A stretch of DNA of 40,029 nt from Lysobacteraceae bacterium 2PB (lineage in GTDB: Bacteria; Pseudomonadota; Gammaproteobacteria; Xanthomonadales; Xanthomonadaceae). The position numbers and the translations under genes are program-made. This document shows, one piece after another, positions 17,288 through 26,305 of the stretch (the first letter of the stretch is position 1; each line of letters opens with the position of its first letter). The notes under the pieces were generated by a model. That model saw only the letters and a program-made list of their open reading frames with translations, ran no database searches and was not told the origin of the DNA. The DNA lies in NCBI GenBank assembly GCA_005502915.1, contig SCMT01000033.1, forward strand, positions 1-40,029, written 5' to 3'.

Positions 17288-18133
17288 TCAGCTCGCCGCC
17301 GAGTGTTCCGGCAGCTTCGCCATGCGCAGCTGGAAGAAGGTCTTGGTGATGAGCATGCGCTCCTCGATCGGCTTGAGCACCAGGTCGTTGGCGCCCTCGC
17401 GGAGCAGGTTCGACTGCTTGTCGCGGTTGCCGTCGCCGGTCATCACCAGCACCGGCAGGCGGCGCTTGCCGTAGCCCAGCTCGTTGCGGATCACGCGCAG
17501 CAGGTCCAGGCCGCTGACCTCGCCGTCCAGGGTCACGTCGGTGAGCACCAGGTCGGCGCCGATGTCGTCCATGCCAGCCTGCTCGCGCAGGTAGGCCAGG
17601 GCGTCGTCGCCGCGGCTCATGTGCATCACGGTGATGTCGTGCGCCTGCAGCATGCGCCGCGTGGCCATCGCCACGGTGACGCTGTCCTCGACGTAGAGCA
17701 CGCGGGCGTCGGGGATGGCCTGGGGCTGGATGTAGCCGCGCAGGAAGGCCGCGAGCGCCGGGTAGCCGTTGGCCTTGTCGAAGTAGTCGGTGACGTCTTC
17801 GGTGAACCGGCGCGATTCGAGGTGGTTCTGCGCATCGCCCGAGACCACGATCACCGGCACGTAGCGCTGGCCGGCGCTGGCGCGCACCTGGCGGGCCAGC
17901 TGCATGCCGTCGCCGTCGGGCAGGGCCAGCGAGGTGGTGACGAGGTCGAACGGACCCGCCGCCAGCGCGGCCTCGGCTTCGGCGAGGCCGGCACAGCCGA
18001 CCACGTCGACCCCGGGCAGGTCCGCCTTCAGCACGTCGCCGATCAGCTTGCGCACCAGTTTCGAGCCGTCGACCACCATCACCCGGGGGGTGTCGGTGGT
18101 GATGTGACGGACGTCGCGGGGAGCCTTGGGCAT
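17288..18133 (-). CDS. Tandem-receiver response regulator with one degenerate receiver
   Basis: A 281-residue protein made of two CheY-like receiver domains (about residues 17-135 and 143-270) and no recognisable output domain. The second receiver is complete: the acidic pair in VLYVEDS (149-150), the phosphorylatable Asp199 in LVLTDVTLDG, the Thr in VLVMTGDG and the Lys in LVLKPIEER. The first is degraded: DG instead of DD in VMVVDGSKLVRK, and Ser68 where the phospho-accepting Asp should be (FDLVTTSLALPDGDG). It still keeps the Lys in DYFDKANGY. This suggests a pseudo-receiver that tunes or docks the active one, and an output by protein interaction. It lies 36 nt after ftsX on the same strand; a cognate kinase is not in the window. 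Confidence 0.9.
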   Translation of the reverse strand: MPKAPRDVRHITTDTPRVMVVDGSKLVRKLIGDVLKADLPGVDVVGCAGLAEAEAALAAGPFDLVTTSLALPDGDGMQLARQVRASAGQRYVPVIVVSGDAQNHLESRRFTEDVTDYFDKANGYPALAAFLRGYIQPQAIPDARVLYVEDSVTVAMATRRMLQAHDITVMHMSRGDDALAYLREQAGMDDIGADLVLTDVTLDGEVSGLDLLRVIRNELGYGKRRLPVLVMTGDGNRDKQSNLLREGANDLVLKPIEERMLITKTFFQLRMAKLPEHSAAS

Positions 18134-18169
18134 GGGGCGTGGAACCGGCTGTGGACGCGCTCGGGCGCT

Positions 18170-19132
18170 TCAGGCTCTAGTCTGACGCAGAAAATGCCCC
18201 GTGACCACGCCGGCACCGAGCCATCCCAGCGCGGCTGCGACGACCAGCACAAGTCCGGCCTGCAGCGGGTCCACGCCGTCCAGCGCGAATCGGCTGCCGT
18301 AGCTTTCGGCCAGCGCGCGCAGCGGCTGGCGCAGCGCGAATTCCGCCGCCGTGAGCAGGCCCAGCGCCAGCGCGCCGGCGGCCAGGCCGTAGGCGGCGCC
18401 GAGATAGAGGAAGGGGCGGCGGATGAAGCCGTCTGTCGCGCCCAGCGATTGCAGCACCGCGATCTCCTCGCGCCGCGACTGGATGTCCAGGCGCACGGTG
18501 TTGCCGACGACCAGCAGGGCGCCGACGCCGAGCAGCGCCGCCAGCACCCAGGCCACGCGGGCGCCGAAGCCCAGCCAGCGGTCGAGGCGATCGCGCCAGA
18601 TCGCGTCGTGCTGCACGAAGTCGGTCTCGGGCAGGGCCTGCAGCGCCTGCGCCAGGCTGCGCTCGTCGCCACGCGGACGCACCACCAGCACATGGGGCAG
18701 GGGGTTCTCGCCGACGGCGGCGATGGCGTCCGCATATACGCCGGTACTGGCTTCGCGCAGGCTGGTCAGACCCTGCTCGGGCGTACGCAGCGCGACCGAG
18801 GCCACGTCGGCGCGCGCGCGCAGGCTGCGCGCGAGGGTGTCGGCGCGCGCCGGGTCGATGTCCTGCTTCAGGAACACCGCGACCTCGCGCGACTGTTCCA
18901 CGGTCCCGCCGAGGCGGGCGACGTTCTCCAGCACCAGCCACAGCCCCAGCGGCAGGGCCAGCGCGACCGCCATCACCCCGACCGTGAGCAGGGTTGCCCA
19001 GGGTTTGCGCAGCATGCGGCCGAGGCTGGCGACCAGGCTCTGCAGATGATGGTCGAACCATGCGGCGACGGCGGAGCGTGGCTTCGCGGCGGTGGCGCCG
19101 GCGGCGCCCGGCCGGGCATTGGGCTTAGCCAT
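18170..19132 (-). CDS. ftsX: Cell-division ABC transporter permease FtsX
   Basis: Inner-membrane partner of FtsE; the complex regulates septal peptidoglycan hydrolases and divisome assembly. The 320-residue protein has the expected layout: a cytoplasmic N-terminus, first transmembrane helix [21 protein letters not shown], a periplasmic loop (about residues 75-175, with [14 protein letters not shown] and [16 protein letters not shown]), then three helices including [53 protein letters not shown], the FtsX signature. Its start overlaps the ftsE stop by 8 nt, so translation is coupled. The usual downstream neighbour in many gammaproteobacteria, rpoH, is replaced here by a response regulator gene. 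Confidence 0.95.
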   Translation of the reverse strand: MAKPNARPGAAGATAAKPRSAVAAWFDHHLQSLVASLGRMLRKPWATLLTVGVMAVALALPLGLWLVLENVARLGGTVEQSREVAVFLKQDIDPARADTLARSLRARADVASVALRTPEQGLTSLREASTGVYADAIAAVGENPLPHVLVVRPRGDERSLAQALQALPETDFVQHDAIWRDRLDRWLGFGARVAWVLAALLGVGALLVVGNTVRLDIQSRREEIAVLQSLGATDGFIRRPFLYLGAAYGLAAGALALGLLTAAEFALRQPLRALAESYGSRFALDGVDPLQAGLVLVVAAALGWLGAGVVTGHFLRQTRA

Positions 19133-19814
19133 CGGCCAGTTCCTCCGGCGAGATGTCGTCGACGAGGCGGCCGTGGTCCAGGACGAGGACGCGTTTCTTC
19201 ATGCGCTTGACCAGGCCCAGGTCGTGGCTGGCCACCAGCACGCTGGTACCGCGCTCGGGCAGGCCGGCGAACAGGGCCATGATCTCGGCCGAGAGGGTGG
19301 GATCGAGGTTGCCGGTGGGTTCGTCCGCCACCAGCAGCGCGGGCTCGCCGATCAGGGCGCGGGCGATGCCCACGCGCTGCTGCTCGCCGGCCGACAGCTG
19401 GGTCGGCAGCGCGTCGGCGCGCGTGCCCAGGCTCACCCGGTCCAGCACGCTGCGCACGCGCTTGCGGATCTCGTCGCGGCGCACGCCGCGCAGGACCAGC
19501 GGCAGGCCCACGTTCTCGGCCACGCTGCGATCGGTGAGCAGGCGGTGGTCCTGGTAGACCACCCCGACCTCGCGCCGGTGCATGGCCACGCCGCGCCCGG
19601 ACACGTTGCGCAGGTTGCGCTCGCCGAACAGCACCGCGCCGCGCGTCGGCCGCTCGGCCAGGTGGATGAGCTTGAGCAGGGTGCTCTTGCCCGCGCCGGA
19701 GTGCCCGGTCACGAACAGCATCTCGCCCGGATTCACCGAGAAGCTCATGTCGGTCAGCGCCTGCTGCCCGCCTGGGTACTGCTTGCTGACGTTGTCGAAG
19801 CGGAGGACGGTCAT
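19125..19814 (-). CDS. ftsE: Cell-division ABC ATPase FtsE
   Basis: ATPase of the FtsEX complex. The 229-residue protein begins [20 protein letters not shown] and contains Walker [10 protein letters not shown], the Q-loop VVYQDHRLL, the signature [15 protein letters not shown], Walker [14 protein letters not shown] and the H-loop ASHD. Length is usual for FtsE. The in-frame region upstream of 19814 stays open to 20171 but has no similarity to the family and I leave it out. It is followed by ftsX with an 8-nt overlap. Confidence 0.96.
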   Translation of the reverse strand: MTVLRFDNVSKQYPGGQQALTDMSFSVNPGEMLFVTGHSGAGKSTLLKLIHLAERPTRGAVLFGERNLRNVSGRGVAMHRREVGVVYQDHRLLTDRSVAENVGLPLVLRGVRRDEIRKRVRSVLDRVSLGTRADALPTQLSAGEQQRVGIARALIGEPALLVADEPTGNLDPTLSAEIMALFAGLPERGTSVLVASHDLGLVKRMKKRVLVLDHGRLVDDISPEELADG

Positions 19815-20110
19815 GCGTGGGCCGGGTCGGGCCGGATCGAAAGCGGGAAGGCATCGATTGTAGGTCGGGCCGGGCGCCGGTGCTGCGTTTCCTTCATCGG
19901 ATCTCGGGACCAAGGGTGTTTCGCAACGATGTGCGCCTCGGAGGAACCTGTCGTTCCACCGGTGTCGATCACGTTTTCGTCGATTCATGCGGGTTAACGT
20001 GCTGGCGCGATCGCCGGTGGGCATGCTTGCAGCCTGCGCAACCGGATCGAGGCGATCGCTATCTGCCCGCCGCAACGGCGGGTTTCCATATTTTCTTAAG
20101 GAGAAGAAAC
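19815..20110 (+). promoter_or_regulatory. ftsE / small secreted gene intergenic region with leader hairpin
   Basis: This stretch of just under 300 nt separates the divergent ftsE and 20111 genes. A perfect 7-bp hairpin CCCGCCGcaaCGGCGGG at 20066-20082 followed by TTT lies in the leader of the plus-strand gene, 29 nt before its ATG; the Shine-Dalgarno AAGGAG follows it. I see no convincing sigma-70 promoter pair and no reading frame with family support. Confidence 0.5.
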
Positions 20111-20548
20111 ATGGATCGCAGTAAGACCCGCAAGACCTTCGCAGCGCTTCTCGCTCTCGGCCTGCTCGCACCGGCCGCCCATGCGGCGCAATACGACCCG
20201 CCGATCAACATCGCGACCTTGGCCTGCCCGGCCGGCTCCACTGGTTATGGCAACGCCCGCTTCATCGCCTTCCCGTACTTCGGCGGTGCACCGGCGAACT
20301 GGCGCATCACCATCTGGTGCAGCGCAGGCGGCAGCGGGCGTCGTGGTCATTTCGAGCCCGGCGCCGGCGGCGTGTTCACCGCCTGGGGCTACGCAGGCGG
20401 CCTGTTCGGTGCGGGTTGGCCGCCGCCGACGAACTACGGCAATGCGTTCCAGGCCATCGACATCGACAGCGATGGCGATCTGGACATGCTGCATCTGCAG
20501 GAAACCTCGGCGAACACCTGGACGGTGTTCCTCAGTCGCGCGCTCTGA
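20111..20548 (+). CDS. Small secreted protein with FG-GAP/VCBS-like calcium loop
   Basis: A 145-residue protein starting MDRSKTRKTFAALLALGLLA with a clean signal peptide cleaved after AHA (HAAQYDPPIN). The mature part is rich in Gly, Trp and Tyr (ARFIAFPYFGGAPANWRITIWC) and has two cysteines that could pair (LACPAG and TIWCSAG). Near the C-terminus the stretch AFQAIDIDSDGDLDMLHLQE has the DxDxDGxxD spacing of FG-GAP/VCBS repeats, which bind calcium. I do not know its role; a periplasmic or extracellular location is likely. AAGGAG 7 nt before the ATG supports the start. It converges on rhlB. Confidence 0.8.
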   Translation: MDRSKTRKTFAALLALGLLAPAAHAAQYDPPINIATLACPAGSTGYGNARFIAFPYFGGAPANWRITIWCSAGGSGRRGHFEPGAGGVFTAWGYAGGLFGAGWPPPTNYGNAFQAIDIDSDGDLDMLHLQETSANTWTVFLSRAL

Positions 20549-20563
20549 GCGCGGCGATGCATC

Positions 20564-20601
20564 CCTGCTGCGGCTCGGAGATCGTCCGTGTCCGCAGCAG
20601 G
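20564..20601. terminator. Bidirectional terminator-like hairpin
   Basis: CCTGCTGCGG (20564-20573) pairs perfectly with CCGCAGCAGG (20592-20601), and an inner CGGA/TCCG pair extends the stem. It lies exactly between the convergent ends of the secreted-protein gene (20548) and rhlB (20609). No T-tract follows in either direction, so termination may be partial or serve mRNA stability. Confidence 0.6.
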
Positions 20602-20608
20602 ACTCGCT

Positions 20609-22378
20609 TCAATGCCTCGAACTCGGCGCCCGCGTCACCAGCGACTTGAGTTTGCTGCCGATGCGCGAGATGAGCGAGGGTTTCTTGTCGCCCGTCGGCT
20701 TGACCGCGACCGGCGCGGGCGTTTCCAGCGCGCGTACGGCCTGGGTGACGGTGTTCTGGCCGGGCGTGCCCAGCGCGGCGCCTTCGGCACCGTCGATGCG
20801 CTTGCCGCCGCGGCGGCGACGGCGCTTGCGCGGGCCGCGTTCGCCTTCCGCGCCCGGCAGGCCGGAGGCCTGCACGGCGGGAGCGGCATCAGGGGCCGAT
20901 GCGGGCGTCTGCGCCGGCGCCTGTGCGGGGTCGCGCGGTGGGCGCGGGGTGCGCTCGCGACGTTCGCCGCTGCCGCCTTCGCTGCGGCTACCTTCGCGGC
21001 GCGGACCGCCGGAACGCTCGCCACGGCCGCCGCTGCGACCGCCCGGGCCGCCGCGTCCGCTGCCGCTGCGGCCACCGCCACGCTTGGCGTCGTCGGCCGC
21101 GCGCTGCTCGCGGGCTTCGCGGAAGATCGTGCTGATGCTGTCGTCGCTCTCGCCGTCCTCGCCTTCGGCCACGGCCGGGCGCACGCGCTCCGGGCGGGGC
21201 AGGGCGGTCAGCAGCTCGGGCGTGACCGGCTCGGACGGGATCTTCTGCTCGATGTAGCGCTCGATGTCCGGCAGGCTCATCGCGTAGCGCTCGCAGGCGA
21301 AGCTGATCGCGTCGCCTTCGGCGCCCAGGCGGGCCGTGCGGCCGATGCGGTGCACGTAGTCCTCGGCGTCGAACGGCAGGTCGTAGTTGTAGACGTGGCT
21401 GACGCCGTCGATGTGCAGGCCGCGCGCGGCCACGTCGGTGGCGACCAGCAGTTCGAGCTGGCCGGCCTGGAACTTCTTCAGCAGCGATTCGCGCTTCTTC
21501 TGCGGCACGTCGCCGCTGAGCACGCCGACGCGGTAGCCGGCGCGCTCCAGCGCACGGGCCACGCGCTCGACGAAGGCCTTGGTGTTCACGAACACCATGG
21601 TCCGCGCGCCCTCGCTGCGCGAGAGCAGGCCCAGCAGCAGCGGGATCTTCTCGTCGTCGGCGGGGTAGTAGATCTTCTGCCGCACCTTCGCGGCGGTGAT
21701 GAACTCCGCCTCGACCACGATCTTCTCGGGCTCGTTCATGTGCTCGTACGCCAGCTCCAGCACGCGATGGCTGAGGGTGGCGCTGAACAGCAGGGTCTGG
21801 CGCGTGGTGCGCTCGGGCATGCGGCGCAGCAGGAAGCGGATGTCCTTGATGAAGCCGAGGTCGAACATGCGGTCGGCTTCATCCAGCACGCACACCTCGC
21901 AGGCGTGCAGGCTGACCACCTTGTGCTGCTTGACGTAGTCGATCAGGCGGCCGGGCGTGGCGATGATCACGTCGGCGCCGGCCTGCAGCAGCGCGCGCTG
22001 CTTGTCGTAGTCCACGCCGCCGTAGACCAGGGCGAACTTCAGCCCCAGGTCCGAGCAGAACTTGACCGCGTCCTTGTGGATCTGGATCGCCAGCTCGCGG
22101 GTCGGGGCCAGGATCAGGGCGCGCGGGTCTTCCGGCTTGCGCTCGGCCAGGGCCGGGCGGCTGAGCAGGCGGTTCACCACCGTCACGAGGAAGGCGAGCG
22201 TCTTGCCGGTGCCGGTCTGGGCCTGGCCGGCGACGTCGCGGCCGGACAGGGTGACCGGCAGGGTCAGCGCCTGGATCGGGGTGCAGCGGGTGAACCCGGC
22301 GGCTTCGAGCCCGGCCAGCAGCGCCGGATGCAGCTCGAAGGAGGAAAAGGTGATGTCGGTTAGGGGCTTGTCGCTCAT
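20609..22378 (-). CDS. rhlB: DEAD-box ATP-dependent RNA helicase RhlB
   Basis: RNA helicase of the RhlB group, part of RNA degradosomes in many gammaproteobacteria. The 589-residue product has the Q motif ([14 protein letters not shown]), motif I AQTGTGKT, Ia PTRELAIQI, motif II as DEAD ([13 protein letters not shown]), motif III SAT, and motifs V/VI ([30 protein letters not shown]). The core ends near residue 400. A tail of about 185 residues follows, with RG/GG-rich stretches ([19 protein letters not shown]) and a basic [11 protein letters not shown] block before a conserved-looking end [21 protein letters not shown]. coli RhlB is about 420 residues, so the tail is long, probably for RNA or RNase E binding. 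It is divergent from trxA, the order known in related bacteria. The ATG at 22378 begins [16 protein letters not shown]. Confidence 0.94.
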   Translation of the reverse strand: MSDKPLTDITFSSFELHPALLAGLEAAGFTRCTPIQALTLPVTLSGRDVAGQAQTGTGKTLAFLVTVVNRLLSRPALAERKPEDPRALILAPTRELAIQIHKDAVKFCSDLGLKFALVYGGVDYDKQRALLQAGADVIIATPGRLIDYVKQHKVVSLHACEVCVLDEADRMFDLGFIKDIRFLLRRMPERTTRQTLLFSATLSHRVLELAYEHMNEPEKIVVEAEFITAAKVRQKIYYPADDEKIPLLLGLLSRSEGARTMVFVNTKAFVERVARALERAGYRVGVLSGDVPQKKRESLLKKFQAGQLELLVATDVAARGLHIDGVSHVYNYDLPFDAEDYVHRIGRTARLGAEGDAISFACERYAMSLPDIERYIEQKIPSEPVTPELLTALPRPERVRPAVAEGEDGESDDSISTIFREAREQRAADDAKRGGGRSGSGRGGPGGRSGGRGERSGGPRREGSRSEGGSGERRERTPRPPRDPAQAPAQTPASAPDAAPAVQASGLPGAEGERGPRKRRRRRGGKRIDGAEGAALGTPGQNTVTQAVRALETPAPVAVKPTGDKKPSLISRIGSKLKSLVTRAPSSRH

Positions 22379-22645
22379 GCTTCTGGCGTTGGAGGCGGGA
22401 CGACGCGGCGGCGGGATGCCTGCTGCGTGCTTGCGTGCGGAGGCGCGGGGCAGCAGACTGCCGGCCTCTGCGCATTGACTCGGACGTGGCGCTCGGCCCG
22501 GGGCGTGGCCCTTGAAGCCGGCGATGCGAGCCCGCAGTGTAGCAGCCCGAGGCCCCTCCGCCCGCGACCCGGCCGGAGCCCCGTCTTCCCCGCCTCCCCA
22601 CCGGACCACCCGCGTCCGCAAGCAGCTTCCCCCCGGAGACCGAAA

Positions 22646-22972
22646 GTGAGCGACAAGATCATCCATGCCACAGAAGCCGATTTCGATGCCCACGTCCTGC
22701 AGTCGGACGTGCCGGTCCTGGTCGATTTCTGGGCCCCCTGGTGCGCCCCCTGCAAGATGATCGCGCCGCTGCTCGACCAGCTCGCCGACGAATACGAAGG
22801 CCGCGCCAAGATCGTCAAGGTCGACATCCAGGAGCACCAGAAGCTCGGCATGCGCTTCAACGCCCGCAGCATTCCGATGCTGCTGACCTTCAAGGACGGC
22901 CAGGTCCACGGCACCCAGATCGGCGCCGTCGGCAAGCCGCAGCTGGCCCAGCTGATCGAAAAGGCGCTCTGA
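22646..22972 (+). CDS. trxA: Thioredoxin TrxA
   Basis: Cytoplasmic disulfide reductase of 108 residues, normal for TrxA. The active site is in [23 protein letters not shown]; the motif is WCAPC, with Ala in place of the more common Gly of WCGPC. Other hallmarks are [29 protein letters not shown], including the cis-Pro (SIPML), and the C-terminal [16 protein letters not shown]. It starts with GTG at 22646, supported by GGAG 9 nt upstream and by homologous length. It is divergent from rhlB and 215 nt upstream of rho on the same strand, the arrangement typical of this bacterial group. Confidence 0.96.
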   Translation: MSDKIIHATEADFDAHVLQSDVPVLVDFWAPWCAPCKMIAPLLDQLADEYEGRAKIVKVDIQEHQKLGMRFNARSIPMLLTFKDGQVHGTQIGAVGKPQLAQLIEKAL

Positions 22973-22990
22973 TCCGCGCCGTCCCGGCGA

Positions 22991-23033
22991 TGCGGGCCCT
23001 TGCCCGCACCGCCTGTCCGCCGCCCGGGCGGAC
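22991..23033 (+). promoter_or_regulatory. Twin hairpins in the trxA-rho intergenic leader
   Basis: Two perfect 7-bp stems stand side by side: TGCGGGCccttGCCCGCA at 22991-23008 and GTCCGCCgcccgGGCGGAC at 23015-23033. Neither is followed by a T-tract, so they are not simple intrinsic terminators. rho mRNA is autoregulated by attenuation in its leader in E. coli; these hairpins start 18 nt after trxA and about 155 nt before the rho start, and might mark the trxA 3' end or take part in such control. Confidence 0.5.
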
Positions 23034-23187
23034 ATGAATGGCGGCACTCCGCCGCTTGCCGCCGGGCCTCTCCGGTGCTAGTTTCTGGCGAACCGACGCG
23101 CCCATGGCGCCCTCTCGCTCGATTCCGACCACCCACTCCTGACACCGTCCGCGCACTGCGGGCGCTCGCAGACGCGAGGATCTCCGC

Positions 23188-24999
23188 TTGTCCGACAAGA
23201 CCCCCGAATCCGGCGAAACCGCCGAGAAGCGCGTGCGCAAGCCGCGCGCGACCAAGACCGCCGCCGTCCAGACCAGCATCCCGCTGCCCGAGGCGCCCAG
23301 GCCGGTCGATCCGCCCGCAGCATCGCCTGCACCCGCGCCGGCCCCGGCGCCCGCACCAGCCCCAGCTCCCGCCGCGCCTGCGCCCGCAGCACCGGCTCCC
23401 GAATTCTCCGCGCCGCCTCCGGCCCCCCGGCCGCAGTCCGATGCCGCGCCTGCCGTGCAGAACCCGCCCCAGAATGTCTCCCAGGCCCAGGTCTCCGGCG
23501 GCCAGGTCTCCGGTGGCCAGAACGACGGCGGCGAAGCCCGCAACGATGGCCAGCGCGGCCAGCAGGGTGGCGACACGAATCGTTTCAACCGCCGCGACCG
23601 CTTCCGCAACCGCCGCGACCGCTTCCGCAACCGCGACCAGCAGGGCGAGGGCGAGGGCGAGGGCGGCGGCGAGTACGCGCCGCAACAGCAGCAGTTCCAG
23701 CCGCGCCCGCAGCCGGCCGTGCCCGAAGGCTTCCCGCAGTATTCGCTCAGCGACCTCAAGCGCATGCCCGCGCCGAAGCTGCTGGACATCGCCGAGCAGC
23801 TGAACATCCAGGAAGGCGTCGCCCGCGCGCGCAAGCAGGACGTGATCTTCGCGGTGCTGAAGGTGCTCACCCGACATGGCGACGGCGTCGCCGCCGACGG
23901 CGTGCTGGAAATCCTGCCCGACGGCTACGGCTTCCTGCGCGCGGCCGAGGCCAGCTACCTCGCCGGCCCGGACGACGTCTACATCTCGCCCAGCCAGATC
24001 CGCCGCTTCAACCTGCGTACCGGCGACTACATCGCCGGCAAGATCCGCTGGCCGAAGGACGGCGAACGCTACTTCGCGCTGGCCGTGGTCGACACCATCA
24101 ACGGCGAGCCGCCGGAGGCGTCGAAGAACAAGAACCTGTTCGAGAACCTCACCCCGCTGTTCCCGCGCAAGCGCTTCCGCCTGGAACGGGGCGACGGTTC
24201 TACCGAAGACATCACCGGCCGCATCCTCGACCTGATGGCCCCGCAGGGCAAGGGCCAGCGCTCGCTGATCGTCTCGCCGCCGAAGGCCGGCAAGACGATG
24301 ATGATGCAGCAGATCGCCAGCGCGATCACCTACAACCATCCGGACGTGCACCTGATCGTGCTGCTCGTCGACGAGCGTCCGGAAGAAGTGACCGAAATGC
24401 AGCGCACCGTGCGCGGCGAAGTGGTCTCCTCGACCTTCGACGAACCCGCCGCCCGCCACGTGCAGGTCGCGGAAATGGTGATCGAACGCGCCAAGCGCCT
24501 GGTCGAGCACAAGAAGGACGTCGTCATCCTCCTCGACTCGATCACCCGTCTCGCCCGCGCCTACAACAACGTCGTGCCCAGCTCCGGCAAGGTGCTGACC
24601 GGCGGCGTCGACGCCAACGCCCTGCATCGCCCGAAGCGCTTCTTCGGCGCCGCGCGCAACGTCGAGGAAGGCGGCTCGCTCACCATCATCGCCACTGCCC
24701 TGATCGACACCGGCAGCGCGATGGACAAGGTGATCTACGAAGAGTTCAAGGGCACCGGCAACAGCGAAATCCACCTCGATCGCCGCATCACCGAGAAGCG
24801 CGTGTACCCGGCCATCGCGGTCAACCTCAGCGGCACCCGCCGCGAGGACCTGCTGATCGAACCCGACCTGCTGCAGAAGATCTGGATCCTGCGCAAGCTG
24901 CTGCACGGTATGGACGAAATCGCCGCGATGGAATTCCTGCTCGACAAGATGAAGACCACCAAGTCGAACGACGAATTCTTCGCCTCGATGCGGCGCTGA
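23188..24999 (+). CDS. rho: Transcription termination factor Rho with long disordered N-terminus
   Basis: Hexameric RNA-dependent ATPase that ends transcription. The 603-residue protein is about 185 residues longer than E. coli Rho. The standard part starts at about residue 185 ([23 protein letters not shown], Rho_N) and continues with the RNA-binding fold ([15 protein letters not shown]), Walker [13 protein letters not shown] (Lys369), [14 protein letters not shown], Walker [18 protein letters not shown] and the R-loop region ([21 protein letters not shown]). Residues 1-184 are low complexity: a Pro-Ala run, a Gly/Gln/Asn-rich part, a tandem NRRDRFR repeat and an [10 protein letters not shown] stretch. 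It starts with TTG at 23188, with GAGGA about 8 nt upstream. A 12-bp terminator hairpin follows the gene. Confidence 0.96.
   Translation: MSDKTPESGETAEKRVRKPRATKTAAVQTSIPLPEAPRPVDPPAASPAPAPAPAPAPAPAPAAPAPAAPAPEFSAPPPAPRPQSDAAPAVQNPPQNVSQAQVSGGQVSGGQNDGGEARNDGQRGQQGGDTNRFNRRDRFRNRRDRFRNRDQQGEGEGEGGGEYAPQQQQFQPRPQPAVPEGFPQYSLSDLKRMPAPKLLDIAEQLNIQEGVARARKQDVIFAVLKVLTRHGDGVAADGVLEILPDGYGFLRAAEASYLAGPDDVYISPSQIRRFNLRTGDYIAGKIRWPKDGERYFALAVVDTINGEPPEASKNKNLFENLTPLFPRKRFRLERGDGSTEDITGRILDLMAPQGKGQRSLIVSPPKAGKTMMMQQIASAITYNHPDVHLIVLLVDERPEEVTEMQRTVRGEVVSSTFDEPAARHVQVAEMVIERAKRLVEHKKDVVILLDSITRLARAYNNVVPSSGKVLTGGVDANALHRPKRFFGAARNVEEGGSLTIIATALIDTGSAMDKVIYEEFKGTGNSEIHLDRRITEKRVYPAIAVNLSGTRREDLLIEPDLLQKIWILRKLLHGMDEIAAMEFLLDKMKTTKSNDEFFASMRR
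23587..23637 (+). repeat. 21-bp tandem repeat inside rho
   Basis: Two exact 21-bp copies (23587-23607 and 23608-23628) and a partial third encode NRRDRFR twice and NRD. Being 7 codons long, it can expand or contract without breaking the frame. It adds Arg/Asp-rich charge patches to the disordered part of Rho. Confidence 0.85.
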
Positions 25000-25004
25000 T
25001 CGCC

Positions 25005-25046
25005 CTTCTCCCTCCTCCGCTTGCGGGGGAGGGCCGGGGTGGGGGC
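25005..25046. repeat. REP-like element downstream of rho
   Basis: Palindromic core CTCCTCCGCTTGCGGGGGAG with a G-rich right flank, same family as at 1115-1215 and 14144-14184. It begins about 6 nt after the rho stop codon and precedes the rho terminator. Confidence 0.75.
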
Positions 25047-25073
25047 AAACACGCGGCCCGCTCTGATCGCAAT

Positions 25074-25107
25074 CGAACGCCCCGCCCAGTGCGGGGCGTT
25101 CGCGTTT
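25074..25107 (+). terminator. Intrinsic terminator after rho
   Basis: CGAACGCCCCGC pairs perfectly with GCGGGGCGTTCG (12-bp stem, loop ccagt), followed by the short T-run CGTTTCG. It lies about 75 nt after the rho stop and upstream of the next gene at 25215. Confidence 0.85.
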
Positions 25108-25214
25108 CGCCCGCCGTACTGATGACATCGGGTTGTGCCGACACGCGCAACGGCCATGAAGATCCGACGCACGCACGAATACACTGCGGACTTTCGAGCG
25201 TGACGGAGAAGGCG

Positions 25215-26213
25215 ATGATGAGAATCGGCGTGGTCGGCATGGGCGCCATCGGTGGCTGGATCGCCGGGTTCCTCGGGCATCGCCTCGGTGCCGACGCGGT
25301 GCGGGTGTCCGCGTATGCGCGCGGTGCCACGCGCGACGCATTGCGTGCACACGGGCTGCGCCTGGACAGCGGCGATGCGCGCATCGTCGTCCCCGTGCAG
25401 GCGAGCGACCGCGTCGACGACCTCGGCCCGCAGGACCTGATCGTGCTCGCGGTGAAAGGGCCGTCGCTGCGCGAGGTCGCGCCGGTGGTGGAAGACTGGC
25501 TGGCATCATGCGACGCGGATGCGCGCGTGCTGGTCGCGATGAACGGCGTGCCGTGGTGGTTCTTCGAGCGCCTCGATGGCCCATGCGCGGGGCTGCATCT
25601 GGACGCTGTCGATCCCGGCGGCGACATCGCGAAACGCATTCCGGTCGATCGCGTCATCGGCTCGGTCGTGCACGCCAGCTGTGCGCTCGATGCACCGGGC
25701 CACGTGCGCCATGTCATGGGCATGGGCCTGATCCTCGGCGAACCGGGTGGCGGCGTCTCCCCCGTGCTCGAACGCATCGCCGACGCGTTCACGCAGGCAG
25801 GCTTCCAACTGACGCTGTCGCCGCGCATCCAGAACGCCATCTGGTACAAGCTCTGGGGCAACATGACGATGAACCCGATCTCCGCGCTCACCGGCGCAAC
25901 CACGGACCGGATCCTCGACGACGATCTGGTCCGCGCCTTCGTCAGTGCCGTGATGCGTGAAGCGGCGGAGGTCGGCGCACGCATCGGCTGCCCCATCGAA
26001 CAGACGCCCGAGGAACGCCATGCGGTCACCCGCAAGCTGGGCGCGTTCCGCACCTCGATGCTGCAGGACGCCGATGCCGGCCGCCGACTCGAACTCGACG
26101 CGCTGGTTGGCGCGGTCAGCGAAATCGGCCGTCGCGTCGACGTACCGACGCCGCACACCGACGCACTGCTGGGGCTGACGCGGTTGATGGCACGGACGCG
26201 CGGGCTGGCGTGA
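25215..26213 (+). CDS. panE: 2-dehydropantoate 2-reductase family protein (PanE/ApbA)
   Basis: NADPH-dependent ketopantoate reductase family, a cytoplasmic step of pantothenate and CoA synthesis. The 332-residue protein begins MMRIGVVGMGAIGGWIAGFLG with the GxGxxG nucleotide site, then LIVLAVKGPSLREVAP, VLVAMNGVPWWFFERL with the conserved Asn-Gly, and the C-terminal domain WYKLWGNMTMNPISALTGAT with the catalytic Lys and Asn, and FRTSMLQDADAGRRLELDALVG with the conserved Glu. GGAG 7 nt before the ATG at 25215 supports the start; a second ATG is next to it. The window has no panB or panC, and paralogues of this family serve other ketoacid reductions, so PanE is a family-level call. Confidence 0.85.
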   Translation: MMRIGVVGMGAIGGWIAGFLGHRLGADAVRVSAYARGATRDALRAHGLRLDSGDARIVVPVQASDRVDDLGPQDLIVLAVKGPSLREVAPVVEDWLASCDADARVLVAMNGVPWWFFERLDGPCAGLHLDAVDPGGDIAKRIPVDRVIGSVVHASCALDAPGHVRHVMGMGLILGEPGGGVSPVLERIADAFTQAGFQLTLSPRIQNAIWYKLWGNMTMNPISALTGATTDRILDDDLVRAFVSAVMREAAEVGARIGCPIEQTPEERHAVTRKLGAFRTSMLQDADAGRRLELDALVGAVSEIGRRVDVPTPHTDALLGLTRLMARTRGLA

Positions 26214-26305
26214 TCGCTCGCGCATGCCGAGCCGACAGAAGGTGCCTGCTCTGCTTGCGCGCGAAGTGAAGATTCGCGATCCTGCGCCCCTCTGAGGGGG
26301 GATGC

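Noticed and set aside
19815-20171. N-terminal extension of ftsE
   Set aside because: The frame is open only by composition; FtsE normally starts at the residue chosen.
23330-23640. Short tandem repeats resembling a repeat array
   Set aside because: They are in-frame codon repeats of the Rho extension, not CRISPR: units are contiguous with no spacers.
22375-25584. A 1069-codon open frame on the minus strand
   Set aside because: Covers trxA and rho on the opposite strand; low-complexity translation without motifs.
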